A stretch of DNA of 64,000 nt from Cricetomys ansorgei (taxonomy: Eukaryota; Chordata; Mammalia; Rodentia; Nesomyidae). Every line of letters starts with the position of its first letter. Positions within the stretch are counted from its first letter, which is position 1. The stretch covers positions 923,001-987,000 of the forward strand of contig JAMJFZ010000289.1 in NCBI GenBank assembly GCA_026225945.1, given 5' to 3'. Made by a program: the position numbers and the translations under genes. Below the pieces are notes generated by a model. The model saw nothing but the letters and a program-made list of their open reading frames with translations, ran no database searches and was not told the origin of the DNA. Below are positions 51,475 to 63,784 of the stretch, in pieces.

Positions 51475-52095
51475 GGTGCGGGACCCCCGCGGGCCCGGGA
51501 GGCGCATGTGGCTTAGGTGCGGGCGGGCCCCGCGCAGCACCGGGCTGCGGAGCGCTTGCAGGTCTTTCGGCCCTCGGCGGCTCCCATCGCAGCCCCGGGG
51601 CGCGAAGCAGAGACAGCGACGGCAGCCGTGCCTCCGCGCGAGCGCGCGGGAATGCCGACACCCACTCGGCCGGTCCCGGCGCCCCGGCTCCCGGAAGCGG
51701 AAGGGGAGCGCGGCCCGGCCTGGGCGGCGGAGGCGCGGAGCCGAGCGGACAGCTGCGGAGCGGGCTGCGGTGAGTGAGGGCCGGCGGGCGGCCCCGCACC
51801 TGCGGCGGAGCATCCCTCCCGGAGGCCGCGGCCCCTCGCGGGGCCCGGTGGACCGGCCGGGGCGGGGGAGAGACGTCCGCCGCGTTCTTCCCGGGACTCC
51901 GCGGACCCAGGCCGGCGGCGTGGCCGAGCGTTTCATTCATTTCGAGGTCTCCGGTGCGGAGCAGCAGAGGACCCGCCCGAGCCGCGGAGCACCTCCGATG
52001 ACCTTCGCCCTGCCGTCCCTCGGCCGCGCCCGCGGTGGTTTGGAGAACATGGCTTTCCGCACGGCAGCGCGTTGCACGGTTACGGTTCCCTGCAA
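51475..52095. promoter_or_regulatory. Zdhhc21: CpG island, Zdhhc21 promoter
   Basis: About 600 bp of very GC-rich sequence with CpGs at full frequency (for example CGCGCGAGCGCGCGGG near 51636-51651) and GC boxes such as GGGGCGGGG near 51859. It stands alone in an otherwise AT-rich, CpG-poor window. There is no TATA box, as expected for a housekeeping promoter. Assignment to Zdhhc21 rests on strand, position and the downstream first coding exon. Confidence 0.85.
51500..51769 (+). other. Zdhhc21: Probable Zdhhc21 untranslated exon 1
   Basis: A strong donor GCTGCG|GTGAGT at 51770 in the CpG island is the likely end of exon 1. The transcription start is not visible, so the left boundary is approximate. 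Additional noncoding exons before 62964 are possible. Confidence 0.5.
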
Positions 52096-53615
52096 TCGCT
52101 GGTCAGGCTTAAACGCTGCAGCGATCGTTTTAACATTTATGGTCTTTCTCGAGCTGAATTTGGGTCAACATTTTAGGATCCCTCGTGAGTCAGTGGAGGG
52201 TGTGTGTGTGTGTCCCTCGGGGCTAAGAGGACCTGGCTGATTATTACTTGAGAATACTGCAGTATAGCAGTTCATAAAAGTGCAGGAAGGGGGAAAAAAA
52301 AATCAAGGTCATTGTGGGTGGGTCATAAATCATAGAGTGAAGTTGCAGCCCAAAATCAGGGCAAATAAGGGTAATTAAGCGTAAGTTAAAAAGATTTGTT
52401 AAATAGGTCCTCCACCCACTGTTAATATGTGCACTCCCCCCACAAAAATTCACTACCTAGTTTGTGGTAAAAGATAATAATAGCAGTTACTATTTGATGA
52501 CTGCTCAGTGTGTGCCGGTCCTGGATGAAAAGGGTTTGTTGCAGTATCTGTCTCATTAAGTTCTTCCAGCGCTGGAGATTCACAGATAAAGTTCTGAGGG
52601 GTGCTCTGTCTCACCTTAGTTGTGTCCTCTCTCAGTGGTAAGGCTTTTTTGAAGAGGAGATGAGGTGGGAAATCAGTTGGGAAAAAAAAAAAATAGTATT
52701 TGGAATTGAGGAAACAAAACCAGATTCTCTTTCGGTTTCTGTACTGTCCAGCTGTGGGGTCATGGGTAGGTCAGGGATCCAAGTTATTTTTTTCCTCCTC
52801 ACAACTAGGTGGCCAGGCTAATTTTTTCCAAGAACCGTAAAGTTTTTTCCAGGTTTATTTGGCAACTGTCATGCCTTTCATTTAACACCTTTTTACATGG
52901 TGAGGGTACATTTAAAGCATTTACATCATGAAAAAGAACAAACAAGCAAACAAACAAACAAAAACCAGAGTAAAATGTCTGTAGTACCGGAACTCCAGAA
53001 CTCAATTTGGACGTAAAACAGTAGAATTATATGAGATGTCTTCAGACTATGGAGATTTTTGTTAATACTTTAGGAGCTGGAATAAACGAAATAGCGCACG
53101 TTTAAGAGAAACTGATGTCTAAGTAAGCTTTGTTTAATAAAGAAAATTGAAACACCTAAGTACCTACACATCGATATATAACAACTAGGATCTAGACAAA
53201 AAGAAATCAGTTGATCATAACGTTTTTACTTATCTGCCCCTTGTCTGATTTTTCTGATTTATAGTGGGTGATTCAGAATGATAACGAGAGAGTACATGTA
53301 TCAGTAAAGGAACTCAGAGCTCTGGGAATGTCCATATGGAGCCTATGAAAACGTCTTCAGCATAGAATGTTATGTTGTGGGCGTATAGATTTATCAGACC
53401 TAACTGAAAGCGAAGGAGTGTAGACTTCCTTACGTTACTTAACAAACGAGTAGGTCTTAGGTTCAACTTCTTAAATTTTCTAGAAATAAAAGATCATTTA
53501 CCATCTCGTGGAACAGTCCATGTATTAAATGGCTCTCACTGAAACTGAAAATGTTTGACATGCATAGAATTAGCAAAAAGTACAGCTCTCTCTCCCCTGA
53601 TCTGCCTGATCTACC

Positions 53616-53616
<1 letters not shown>

Positions 53617-53656
<40 letters not shown>
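53617..53656. repeat. (TG)n microsatellite
   Basis: About 19 TG units placed inside the 5' part of an ID element. Confidence 0.96.
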
Positions 53657-53722
53657 TAGGGTTCTTGCCTGGGATGAGCAAGGCCCTGGGTTTGATCACT
53701 GTCACTGGGGGGAAAGAGAATA
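53657..53722 (+). mobile_element. ID SINE remnant
   Basis: GTAGGGTTCTTGCCTGGGAT GAGCAAGGCCCTGGGTTTGATC is the 3' part of an ID element. Confidence 0.65.
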
Positions 53723-54029
53723 CAAGAGTAAGTAGAAAGAAACAAGCCCCCTGTCTAGTCAGGCTTATGATTTGTTGGTTAAGAATCCCCAGCAGGCTAT
53801 GTCAGCTAGTTTAATAGGCACATTTTTCACATGAGGCAGCTAGCCCACCCTAAACACCTTACTACCTTTGTTTCCCAGTTTACATCTCCCTGGGGTAAAC
53901 TGTGACATTTTCTGGGTATGTCTTCTGAATTTATAGGCCCTCTCTTTCTCCTGAGGTCATCTCAGGGTAGATTCAGCTTTTTCTAGGGTTTAAGAGGCTG
54001 GATGTAGGGGTGTGTGCACAAGCACAAGA

Positions 54030-54048
54030 GTGCACACGCATGTGCGTG

Positions 54049-54087
<39 letters not shown>
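54030..54087. repeat. GC/CA alternating microsatellite
   Basis: GTGCACACGCATGTGCGTGC followed by GCGCGC and (AC)n; strictly alternating purine/pyrimidine and therefore Z-DNA prone. Confidence 0.93.
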
Positions 54088-55159
54088 CAGATGAGGTAAA
54101 GATTAGTAGTGCTTGATTGTGATGTCATCCAGTTTCTGGTTTTAGGCCTTTTATCTGTGGTTACGGAGTCAATAACTTGTTTACAACTTGCAGGGTTTTC
54201 ATCGTTAGAAGCACTTAGTGTTCTTAACCCATACCTGCTTTGGTGAACTCGGCTCTGTGTGGGCAATCTAAAATAGCCTCCTTTCCTTCACCCAGGGTGT
54301 CTCGGCCCAGTGGGGTGCTTGAAGGGCAATAGCTCGCCCATTTTTCCACTTGGAAGAACATGCCTGGTTAATACCCAGGGAACACCTTACTTGGCCTCCT
54401 CATCTCTGGATTTTACTGTAGCTTGACTTTCTTTTTTTTTTTTTCCTGATGCTGTATTTGGAGCAAGGTTATTATTCAACCGGTCCCTACCTACATTAAT
54501 GTTGCTTTCTGTGTTCTCGAACTCCCATGTTCCTCAGTGAAACTTTAATTTCACTGAACTTTTGTATGGGCGGAAACAGTATTTGCCAGTCTGTCTTCAG
54601 TTGATACCATTCTACGCCTCGCAAGTTATTTTTTTTTGTCAGGAGAGTCTACCGAAGTATGTAACTCTAGCACGCTGTTGTTGATGGAAGTACATTATTT
54701 GTGATTATTTCACTCGTGAGGCTGGATACAGAGCAACAGATGCGCGTGAGGAACAACGGGTCCGTTTGGTTCCGTCAGACTGCAGAGACTGAGAGCCTTC
54801 CGCGAGTGCATTCTCGACACCACTGGCTGTGCAAGGACGGAACGCTGGGACACCGCGACACCAGCGTTCCCTTTGAACTCTTCTTGGAGGACCGTGTCTC
54901 AGACCGCCTTGGCTGGACTCGCTCATTCTGGAATCAAGTGCTGATTCCCATCCAGGCTTCACTCCTTAGTCTGGCGTCTCCCTTTGTGCTTGAGATCAGA
55001 AGTAGGGACTTTGTTTCAGACCAAACCCGTACTTTTCTTTTTCTGCTTGAAGATGTACCAGCGGCATGTGGCACGTCTCTCTGCTGCGTACTTAGCATGC
55101 AGTACACTCCAGGGGCAAGGCTGCAGTAACCGAAGGGGTTTCCCTGACGTTTTGTTTAC

Positions 55160-55345
55160 TTTCTGTGAGCATGTATGTGTACGTGTGTGTGGGCCATGCT
55201 TGCCATGGCATGTTTGTAGAGGTTAGAGGACCATGTGCGGGCATTGGTTCTCTCCTTCCTCCATTCAGGTCCCAGGGATTGAATTCAGGCCTGCAGGCCT
55301 GATGGCAGGTGATTTTTACCCACGGAGACATCTCGCCACGGAGAC
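55160..55345 (-). mobile_element. B3 (B2-superfamily) SINE
   Basis: GAGGTTAGAGGACCATGTGC, GGTCCCAGGGATTGAATTCAG and GGAGACATCTCGCC are the reverse complement of B3. Confidence 0.8.
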
Positions 55346-56325
55346 ATGTCACCTATTCTGACAAATAGCGCCCTGGTTTTGGTATTGAACAAAATAGAAA
55401 GAGTAGACGGATGACTAAATTTTAGTCTCACCTTTAATGATGGGATGCAGGAATACTTTTATCTGGGAATTGCTAACGTTAGAAGCAGTCTTTACTGCGC
55501 TTCCTTTTGGAGAAGCCGTTGGGCTGCTCCCTTGCTAGGCAGCTTCTCACCGGAGCATGGCAGCGGCCCCCTAAGTTGGCGCTACTGCCCTTGTTTTGCC
55601 ATGTTACAGTGAAGCTTGGAAAGTGAGAAGAGGCTGGGCCTCAGTTTGACCACAGCTCCCTATTTTTAATGCCCGTACAAGAGTTGGGTCGACTTTGTTG
55701 ATAATAAACTGAGTATCTGTGACATTTTAAAAATTATATCCGCCCATTGGCTGTTTCCTAAAGTCAGCTAGAGCCTGTTATTTTAAAGTTAACTGCCATG
55801 ATTAACCAAAAATCAAAAGTCAAATAGCTTTATGGGTGTCTTTAAAGATACACACCTGCAACTGGTGTATTTGAAAATTATTTAATGAGTTATTTATATC
55901 CTTTTAGACGTTGAGTGTTAATAGATGTACAGTGTTAATGCTTTATGACATTTTATAGTTCTGAGGCGTTGGAATATTGTCATCCCTTAACATTTGGTTT
56001 TAGGGCCTCGGTGTCGTATCCGGCAGAGAGTGCCATTTTTCTTCATTTTAAGTCAGTGAGTGTCTGGGATTTGACTCACGGACGATTATCCTGTGCTATT
56101 TCCTAATGATTGGACTAACAGAAAGTGCTGTCAGGAGCACCCTGGAGTTACAGCCTTAGCAGCATTACTGACTTTGGCCATATTTCGAAATATACTTTTT
56201 TTTTCTGGAAAAAAGAGAATTACTTACTGTTGGTAGGATAGCAGCTTCTCAAGTTAGTGTACATACGTGGCCCTTAAGACCAAGGCAAAGCAAAGGAGAC
56301 CACTTTGAACTTGGTCAAAGTTAGT

Positions 56326-56372
56326 GGGGGCTGAGAGATGGCTCGGTGGCTAAGAGCACCTGAGTTTCTTTA
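56326..56372 (+). mobile_element. B2 SINE 5' fragment
   Basis: GGGGCTGAGAGATGGCTCGG TGGCTAAGAGCACC is the tRNA-like head of B2; the rest is missing. Confidence 0.8.
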
Positions 56373-57663
56373 ACATCAGTACCCTAGCAGATAGTCTATT
56401 AATTAATAACTTAGTTGAATAAAGAAGTGAGCTGGTATATCCTATGTAAAGTTCTTTATAATGTTGTCTTTTAAAAATTGAACTGCAGGAATTCACTTTT
56501 GTGGTTGACACTCACTGGTTTTATTACAGGAAGATAAATTTTTTGTTAAAAAAATTTGAACAAAAACATATATTTTAAATTTACACTCTGTTCATCAGTC
56601 ATGCTTAGATAATGTGTAGTTTCACATTTTGACCATTGTTGACCCGACTCTCACCGAGCGAGCTCAGGATGCACTGTGACTGTGCTTTGTGGCTAAGGAA
56701 GTTCAGTAGAACTCAGATATGGGACACATGCTTATCTGGTTTTATGGGAACTGGATGATTTCAAAAGAGAGAGTTTCCAGGAATACTGGCCATGGTTGCT
56801 CCTGGCAGGTGGGCGGAGTATGGATGCACGGGTCAGGTGGAGTAGACTATTATTGTCTTATTTCTGATTGTAATACTTTCTGTTATTGGCATTTTCTCAG
56901 AATGTCTACCTGCTTACTGTTTTTATCTCTGTAAGAAACTATTGTTAAACTCTTCATAGGTCCTCACGGAGAACTGTTATTGAAGGGAGGCCCGTATAAT
57001 GGAATAAGTAATGTAAAAAAATAAATGAAAGAATGACTCAAGAAGATAACACTTCTAAATGCAAGTACCAGAAAAATTACAGCTCATCATCGTGAACTTG
57101 CACGTGGTAAGTGGGCATTTCATTTTACATGCGAATGTGTGTGCTTTCTGTGACACAGTATGTCCTTGGAATCTAGTGTTTAGCCAGTTGTTCATAGACA
57201 ATCTAGACTTATTTGAATTTTTCATATTAAATTTTAATTAAATGTATTTTCTTAAATAAGACTTTCCGTTAAAAACCTCAGAAGCATCCTTTAAAATTAT
57301 AGCTCTTACACGGCATTCTCATATCTTCCTGCACCACATTTTAAAAAACTAATTTGAAGTGAGAAAGGAAATCTCAAACATTTCATTTGTAAGATCACTG
57401 GCTATTTCTATTTTTCAGTTGGTTGAAAAGAATTTAGAGTTACGTGTTATCACTAATAAACTTAGAAGGAAATATAAGTATGCACATAAACCATAAAAGC
57501 CTTCCTCCTCACTACTCGGTCAGCCTAAAGAATAATCTATGATGGCCATGTGTTCAGTCTTGAGTGAGTGAGTATAGCAAGCAAAAGTAAAAGAATAAAT
57601 ATCGAGTAGCAAACAGAGAGAAGCAGCAACTTGATAGCAGAGCATCATGCGATTAGGATTTTA

Positions 57664-57986
57664 CAGTATCCAGTACAGACAACAGGATCCAGTGCAGACA
57701 ACAGGATCCAGTACAGACAACAGGATCCAGTACAGACAACAGGATCCAGTACAGACAACAGGATCCAGTGCAGACAACAGGATCCGGTACAGACAACAGG
57801 ATCCAGTACAGACAACAGGATCCAGTGCAGACAACAGGATCCAGTACAGACAACAGGATCCAGTACAGACAACAGGATCCAGTGCAGACAACAGGATCCA
57901 GTACAGACAACAGGATCCAGTACAGACAACAGGATCCAGTACAGACAACAGGATCCAGTACAGACAACAGGATCCAGTACAGATGA
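57664..57986. repeat. 19-bp minisatellite, 17 copies
   Basis: Unit CAGGATCCAGTACAGACAA repeated 17 times (323 bp). Unit 1 has GTATCC instead of GGATCC; the other 16 each keep a BamHI site (GGATCC). Units 2, 6, 9 and 12 read GTGC instead of GTAC; unit 7 reads CCGGTAC; the last unit ends GATGA. It lies in the Zdhhc21 intron. Confidence 0.98.
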
Positions 57987-57989
57987 CAA

Positions 57990-59000
57990 CTGACACAGCC
58001 TGGTTGAGATAGCAGTCATGGGTAATGGCCAACTTCAGGCTTGCGACATCAACCAGACATTACTTGGGGAAATTGAGGCAGTCGGTTGTACTTCCCGAGT
58101 GAGCATTCTCTCTATGGATGGTCTCCTCCTGGCTGAACTTGCCATTCTGAGTTAGTTGGAATTTTTTACCATGTGATAACAGTAGTAACCTCTGTTGGAG
58201 ATGGTTCACTTCCTGGCTGTTCTCAGGGACATAGGGCTTTAACTCTTGGGCTGTTGTTCAGTATTCTTCCTTCGATTGTCACAGACTTATGCAGGCCAGC
58301 TACTCTTGTACAAGGGGTTTTGGAGGACATATGACATAAATGTGCTTGCGTCTGAAACGGGGTGAAAGCTGGCTTCCAGAGCCAGCTTCCCAGTGAGCTC
58401 AAACAGCGCGTGAGAGTTGAGCTGTGTGGTGTAGGCTGATTTGCGGGATGACCACTGTTAGCAGTTTGGTTACTCTTTTCTTCAGTTTCCCCATGTACTG
58501 TAAGTAGAAATCAGTTATATTTTTTTAACAGAAAATTATTATACAAGCTCTCCTATGACTTGGGTTCCCCCATTTTCATCTTTAAAAAATTCAAGCAGAA
58601 GCATGGAAATGAATTTTGAGGTGTAGTACCTGAATGCCATCACTTAGGTTCTGTGACTGACGGTCTGAACTTCATCACGTCACATCACCTGTCTCTCTGT
58701 CCATCAGTCAACCTTATTACTTATTGTTACTGTATTTCGGAGTAAATTGTGGGCATCGGGAACCCTCATACTTGAGTATATGTTATCATTGACTGGAGTT
58801 CAGGACTGGCTTATAGTTTTGGTTTTGTGAAGCTTCCCTCACATGGCACAGAAAGCCTCAGTCTTAAATGTACTCGTCCTGAGTTTGATGAATGTTTGGT
58901 AAAGCTATGTTTTAGACCGTCCTGTATTTTTATGGTTGCAAAAAGTGGTATATCATCTGTACTTCCTTGTTCTATCTGTTTTGTACCCTTGTGAGTGTGG
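57990..59000. other. Zdhhc21 intron, no feature recognised
   Basis: Unique-looking sequence following the minisatellite; nothing supportable seen. Confidence 0.4.
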
Positions 59001-59004
59001 TTTC

Positions 59005-59260
59005 ATAGGTATGATCATGAATAAAACTGGGTTAAAGGCTTTTACATTTTGACGGGTGTGCCAAATTGCCCTCTCAAGGACTGGATCCATTTATGAGCAG
59101 ATCAGCAGTGTATGGGGGGTGTGCTCTCTCCCCTGTGTCCTCTCAACACAGGAAAACATAACTAGTTGCTCCATATTCCCCCACAAGTAATGACTACCCG
59201 TTAGATTTCTTTTCTGCCTGTGGATTGTCTTCTCACAAGTTTACTCTGTGTGCCTCTTCT
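59005..59260 (-). mobile_element. Old L1 fragment (possible)
   Basis: GTGCCAAATTGCCCTCTCAAGG...CAGCAGTGTATGGGGGGTG and TCAACACAGG resemble the reverse complement of an old L1 3' region. Divergent. Confidence 0.5.
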
Positions 59261-59269
59261 CAGTCATGT

Positions 59270-60735
59270 AATGTCCAGGAATGCTTTGTTTTTAATTTTG
59301 TTTTTGATGTAGTTTGAGCTCAGAAATGTACATTTTTATGTGGTCAGTCAGTGTTTGCGGGTGGTAGTGTAGGCTGTCCTTACACCAAGCTCTTCTCTTC
59401 CAGAGTTGGTTTGTATTGACCTTTACAAGGGAACAGAGACCGTTGTGAACTAAAGTACCAGGGAAATTTGTATTAGCTTTGAGTCGCTTACATTTGACCT
59501 TACTCAGTCTAGTGCTGTAGGTGCTTCAGACGGGAGCAGCAAGTGACGAGGATGTTTTATGCCTGCGGAATAGTAATAAGACCAGCGGAAGTGGGGAGGC
59601 ATAGAAAACCTTTGACTTTGTTTCTTGGTTAATTATTTTGGCTAATCCTTATTTTTCTCTAAAATTTCCATTCTGATACTACAATTTTCTGTCGTAGAGT
59701 CATTTTTTGCTATTTCTCTTTCCTCGATGACTCAGATTTTTCTGAGATGGTGAACTGAAGGTGCCTGAAATGTCAAGAAAGGGAGGACCGCATACCTTCA
59801 GAATAAATTGAAAATTGTAAATATTTCCTCGGGGTAGTTGATTACGGTTGAATTTTAATTTCTTAAAAAGTAGTTTGTGCTGTAGTGACTTCCATCAATA
59901 TGAAGCCGGTCGCTACACTCAAGTGTAGTCACCAGATAGCAATCTCCAATGTTGACGAACCAGTTCATCAACTAGTGGCTTCAAAGTGTGATTATGAGCG
60001 TACCACTTCATATACAAATTAGCATGTTGGGATCTTCAGTTAATGAAAGTATTTGGCAAGTGCTGCCCTTAAGCCCGAGAGGTGCTGTTCAGTTCGGTCG
60101 TTGCTCAGGGTGTGTAATAGTTTCTGTCCAGCTATCAGCCACACCTGGAGAGATCCTGCCACTGTACTAGGTACAGGCTCCTGGCTGTCACCGGCTGTGG
60201 GCCCTTGGAAGACCAAGCCTACTGTAAGGACTATGTGGTGCTGAGTGTTACTAATCAGGTATCTGTTTTCAGTGTTCAAAAGTGTGTTCAGTGTTGAATG
60301 TCTCTGGGCTCAGGATTCTTGGGGATGCTGCTATTTTAGAGTGTGCTGTCTACATGTGTTTTCATTCAGGGAAACAGGCCCATCTTAAATGGTTCATCAC
60401 CATGTAGTGGTTTCTGTGGTGACGGATTGATCTTTTAATAATAAGAAAAATTTGTTATTTCAAAACTAAAGTAATTAGAAACAGTTCAAAAGATGAATAC
60501 TTGAAAATTTTCCCAGTTGCTTAACAGATTTGTATGTCTTTCTGTTTCTAATGTTAATAAAATTAGGAAGGATCCAGGAAGGTACTATAGCCTGTGAGAT
60601 TAGTTTTTAGACCTGAGTAGAACTGAAGCATTGGAAGCCAGAAAGGCAAATGAAGTTCATATATTGAGTATGTTGGAAGCTAGAGCTTCTCTCTTTTCTT
60701 ATAGCTCTTGATGGTTAGTATAGCTATAAAAATAT
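59270..60735. other. Zdhhc21 intron, no feature recognised
   Basis: AT-rich unique-looking sequence. Confidence 0.4.
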
Positions 60736-60743
60736 TAACAGTA

Positions 60744-60792
60744 AATTTCAGGCCAGCCTGGGCTATATAGCAAAGCCCTTTCTCAATTTCCC
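60744..60792 (+). mobile_element. B1 SINE fragment
   Basis: TTTCAGGCCAGCCTGGGCTA TATAGCAAAGCCC is an internal B1 piece. Confidence 0.75.
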
Positions 60793-60794
60793 AT

Positions 60795-62200
60795 ATTCCT
60801 AAATTGCCATTCTTCAGAATGCATCTCTGTTTAGCTATATAGGTGTTTGTACTTGAGCTCCTTTGGTTTTTAGAATAATGATTCCTATCAGATTATAAAA
60901 TATGCTTTATTATCTCTGACTTTCTTTACTTTAATGACATTGAATTGTCTTTTACATTTCTAACCAAAAGGTAAAAAAGATCAACTTTTAGTTTTTAAAA
61001 GACCTAGGCTCTATTCTTATTTTAGAAATTTATAAAATTTATTTGGACTTTATCTGATTTAAATTGTTGGGTGTATTACATTTGAATCCTTGTCATTTTT
61101 TTCAAGAGGAAATCAGTATCTTTTAAATTAAAAATATATTCTAATGAATTTATTTTCTTGGTCATGCTGGAGATTGATACTAGACAAGGAGTCTACCACT
61201 TAGCTGATTGCTTTTTATTCTGTTGCTTCAGGAGTAGGGAGTATCTAAGTGTGAGAGGAGAGGTATTCTTTTGAACTTAAGTGGCCTTTAATCTTTGTTT
61301 TAGTAGCCTTGGCCCTGCTGAGCACAAGCAAGTCCTCAAGGATTAGTACCCCAAGGCCTTTCAGCGAGAGACCAGTTACTCTTAGAATGAAATAGTTAGG
61401 GATATCGTAACAGCTGCAGATCTCAGAGTCATCCTTGACTTTTTCTTTCTAACTCCTGGAAGTGAATGAAATACTGAGGCTCACTGATTTGATTTTACTT
61501 CAACTGGTCCCTTCTCTAAAATTAATTTCAGCTGTTGTATTCTTTTAGTTTAACTGATCTGTCTTTAACTCTATTCTCCACGAGAGTGTCAATAATTTAC
61601 TTAATGTACACTCTTACTTAACCCCCATTTAAATAGCTTTTCTGCGTGTAAGAATGAAGTCTGAGAGTTGTAAATGTCGTCTCTGTCTCCCTCACTGTGG
61701 AGCTGAGTCCGGATTCCCAGAGTCACCGTCCATGGAAGGTTTTATAACTTGTAGCACACTGTGAATCCTTCTGCGATGCTCAGCTCATGGTCACCCCACT
61801 CCTGCCTCTTTTTGCAGTACCCGTGCTGTGTTTTTTGCTCAGATAACTTTTATTCATCTTTTATGGTTGAGCTCTGTATCTGTCCCAGGAAGTGCTGCTC
61901 GGATCCCCATGTAACTAGATCCTTGTTCTATGCATTTACTGACAACTTGTTCCCAGATCTGGAACATACCATAGTAAATTAAACCCCCTTTAAATGACAT
62001 TTTCCAAGTGGACTTGGTTTATTTAAGCAAAGTTCATGCCTTATGAGTTGTTGTGCCTACAATGTCTAGGAAGTGACTAGTATACATAGTAAACTCATTG
62101 CTGAAATGTCTCATCTAGTGAGGTCAGGGGTTAGTGTTTCTGAATTAGCAGTCATGTGGATGACACACCTGGTTTCTGAGCTTTGTGAGGAATTTTTCTG
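60795..62200. other. Zdhhc21 intron, mostly AT-rich
   Basis: A possible ID-like remnant at 61160-61215 (reverse). Otherwise nothing supportable. Confidence 0.4.
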
Positions 62201-62204
62201 TGGA

Positions 62205-62291
62205 CCTGGGATGGGGTCTGGGAATCTGACCTTTTTTTTTTTTTTAAAAAAAAAAAAAGCTTCCCTTTGAGGTTTGAGAACGACTGGATTA
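62205..62291 (+). mobile_element. MER5A-like fragment with T14A13 insertion
   Basis: GGGATGGGGTCTGGGAATCTGACC before and AGCTTCCCTTTGAGGTTTGAG AACGACTGG after fit a MER5-type 3' end (quoted in parts). They are split by 14 T (62232-62245) then 13 A (62246-62258). Confidence 0.5.
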
Positions 62292-62963
62292 GTTTATTAT
62301 TATACCATTACAACTGTGTCAGAGATGCCCCTAGACAATGTACAGTGAACTGTCATTTAAGCTTTGTAAGTTGTGCCTCCTACAGTATGGTTATGTTTTA
62401 GATCACTCAATGGACACCTTTTTGTATGAAATTTTAGCTCACTCAGAGACTGTCTCATTTGTGGATCTGTTGCTAATTGTTAACTCTCAGCTGAATGAAA
62501 GTCCAATTTAAACAAGAGTCTTCTTGAGTTGGTAGTATTGAAATTAGTTGGGCTTCATCCCACAGAATTTTAATAATATTAATTATCAAGATTGCCAGAG
62601 TTAGAGTCTGTGATGTCAGCCTCCTGGTTAAAGTGCTGAGACTTTGTACATATCTTTTGGTGGACATATTCACTCTTTCCATTTGTGTCTACCCATGAGA
62701 TTTGTGTTAAGGATAAAGTATTTTCATTCGAACAGATCATGCTGATTTGAGCCTTGAATAGCAATGATTTATAATAAACAATTAAAATGAAATCATTTGA
62801 AGATTTTAGTGAACTTTCTCTTTGATCCCCAAATGTTTATTATTGAGATAAAACCCAAGTACATGAAGGAAACTCAGTAAATGTTGTTATGTAGTCTCCA
62901 GAGATGCGGTTTGTCATTGAGTAATCTTTCCATGTCAGTAACTTTCCCTTTTCTTTCTCTTAG

Positions 62964-63161
62964 GATTGTCTCCCCTGTGGGTTGGCAGGCAGTCATAGGA
63001 CTGCAGGATGGGTCTGCGGATTCACTTTGTTGTTGACCCCCATGGTTGGTGCTGCATGGGTTTGATTGTCTTTGTCTGGTTATACAATATTGTTTTAATC
63101 CCCAAAATTGTCCTCTTTCCTCACTATGAAGAAGGACATATCCCAGGCATTTTAATAATAA
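62964..63161 (+). CDS. Zdhhc21: Zdhhc21 first coding exon (residues 1-51)
   Basis: ZDHHC21 is a membrane protein S-acyltransferase that attaches palmitate to cysteines of substrates such as eNOS and Src-family kinases (known). Acceptor CTCTTAG precedes 62964; 44 nt of 5'UTR lead to ATG at 63008. The exon encodes 51 residues beginning MGLRIHFVVDPHGWCCMGLI and including the IVLIPKIVLFPHYEEGHIPG segment, then one base of a split Ile codon. Donor A|GTAAGT at 63162. This agrees with human ZDHHC21 as I recall it. Residues ~16-34 form the first membrane segment. The catalytic DHHC cysteine-rich domain lies in exons beyond the window. Confidence 0.95.
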
Positions 63162-63459
63162 GTAAGTTTCTACATCTTATTACCTTATATAAAGTTTTTT
63201 TCTCATTGTGAATGTTTTGAAGTACAGTGTCTCCATGGCTCCCTTTGAATATGCTGTTCAATAGTACTACTGACTTTTTGATTAAATGACAGTTGTACAA
63301 ACAGCAGCTTTTTTTTGTACTTGCAGAGTTAAGATACTACCTTCATGTTTATTTCACTCTGGAAAGTACGTGAAGACCACTTTGTTCAAGAAAAAAGCCT
63401 GACAACAGTTCTTTTTTCTGTTTTCTATTAACTGCAGACGTGGGAAGTTATTGTTTGAT

Positions 63460-63577
63460 TGATTGCTACTTTGAGACAGGACTTCCCTCTGTAGTCAGGG
63501 TAGTTTCAGACTTGCCAGTCTTCTCTGTCTTCTGCATGCTGGGGTTCCAGACATGCATCACTGTGTCTGGCTTGAAA
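63460..63577 (-). mobile_element. B1 SINE
   Basis: TTTGAGACAGGACTTCCCTCTGTAGTCAGG...TGCATGCTGGGGTTCCAGACATGCATCAC is a reverse B1 (quoted in parts). Confidence 0.85.
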
Positions 63578-63784
63578 ATGGGGGCATTATAGGGAAGGAA
63601 ACAGGATACATTACTGGGAGATGAGGATCTCATGATCTAGAAATGACTTACGATGGGACTGCATCTCCTGGATCGTTACTGTCTGCTGCAGTCCACAGAC
63701 TCGCCTACGTTGCCAAAAGTCCGATCGTAGTAGTGACACACGTGCACAGCGTTTACGGCTTGCATGTTCTTCTCATTCCGACCT

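Larger units (their letters stand above)
51770..62963 (+). other. Zdhhc21: Zdhhc21 first intron(s)
   Basis: About 11 kb between the CpG-island donor and the coding-exon acceptor CTCTTAG. It contains the repeats listed separately; the remaining sequence is AT-rich with no supported coding exon. Confidence 0.6.

Noticed and set aside
51313..52240. Long overlapping ORFs on both strands of the CpG island (up to 295 codons)
   Set aside because: GC-rich sequence has few stop codons by chance. The composition is Arg/Pro/Gly-rich, no domain is recognisable, and the donor at 51770 interrupts the frame. Best read as promoter plus untranslated exon.
57059..57108. Extra Zdhhc21 5' noncoding exon ending ACGTG|GTAAGT
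   Set aside because: The donor looks good but I could identify no matching acceptor or conservation, so it is not annotated.
57664..57986. CRISPR-like array
   Set aside because: Repeats are directly adjacent with no spacers, and the genome is a mammal's.
57631..58032. ORFs in all forward and reverse frames over the minisatellite
   Set aside because: A 19-bp unit without stops keeps every frame open; the protein is an artefact of the repeat.
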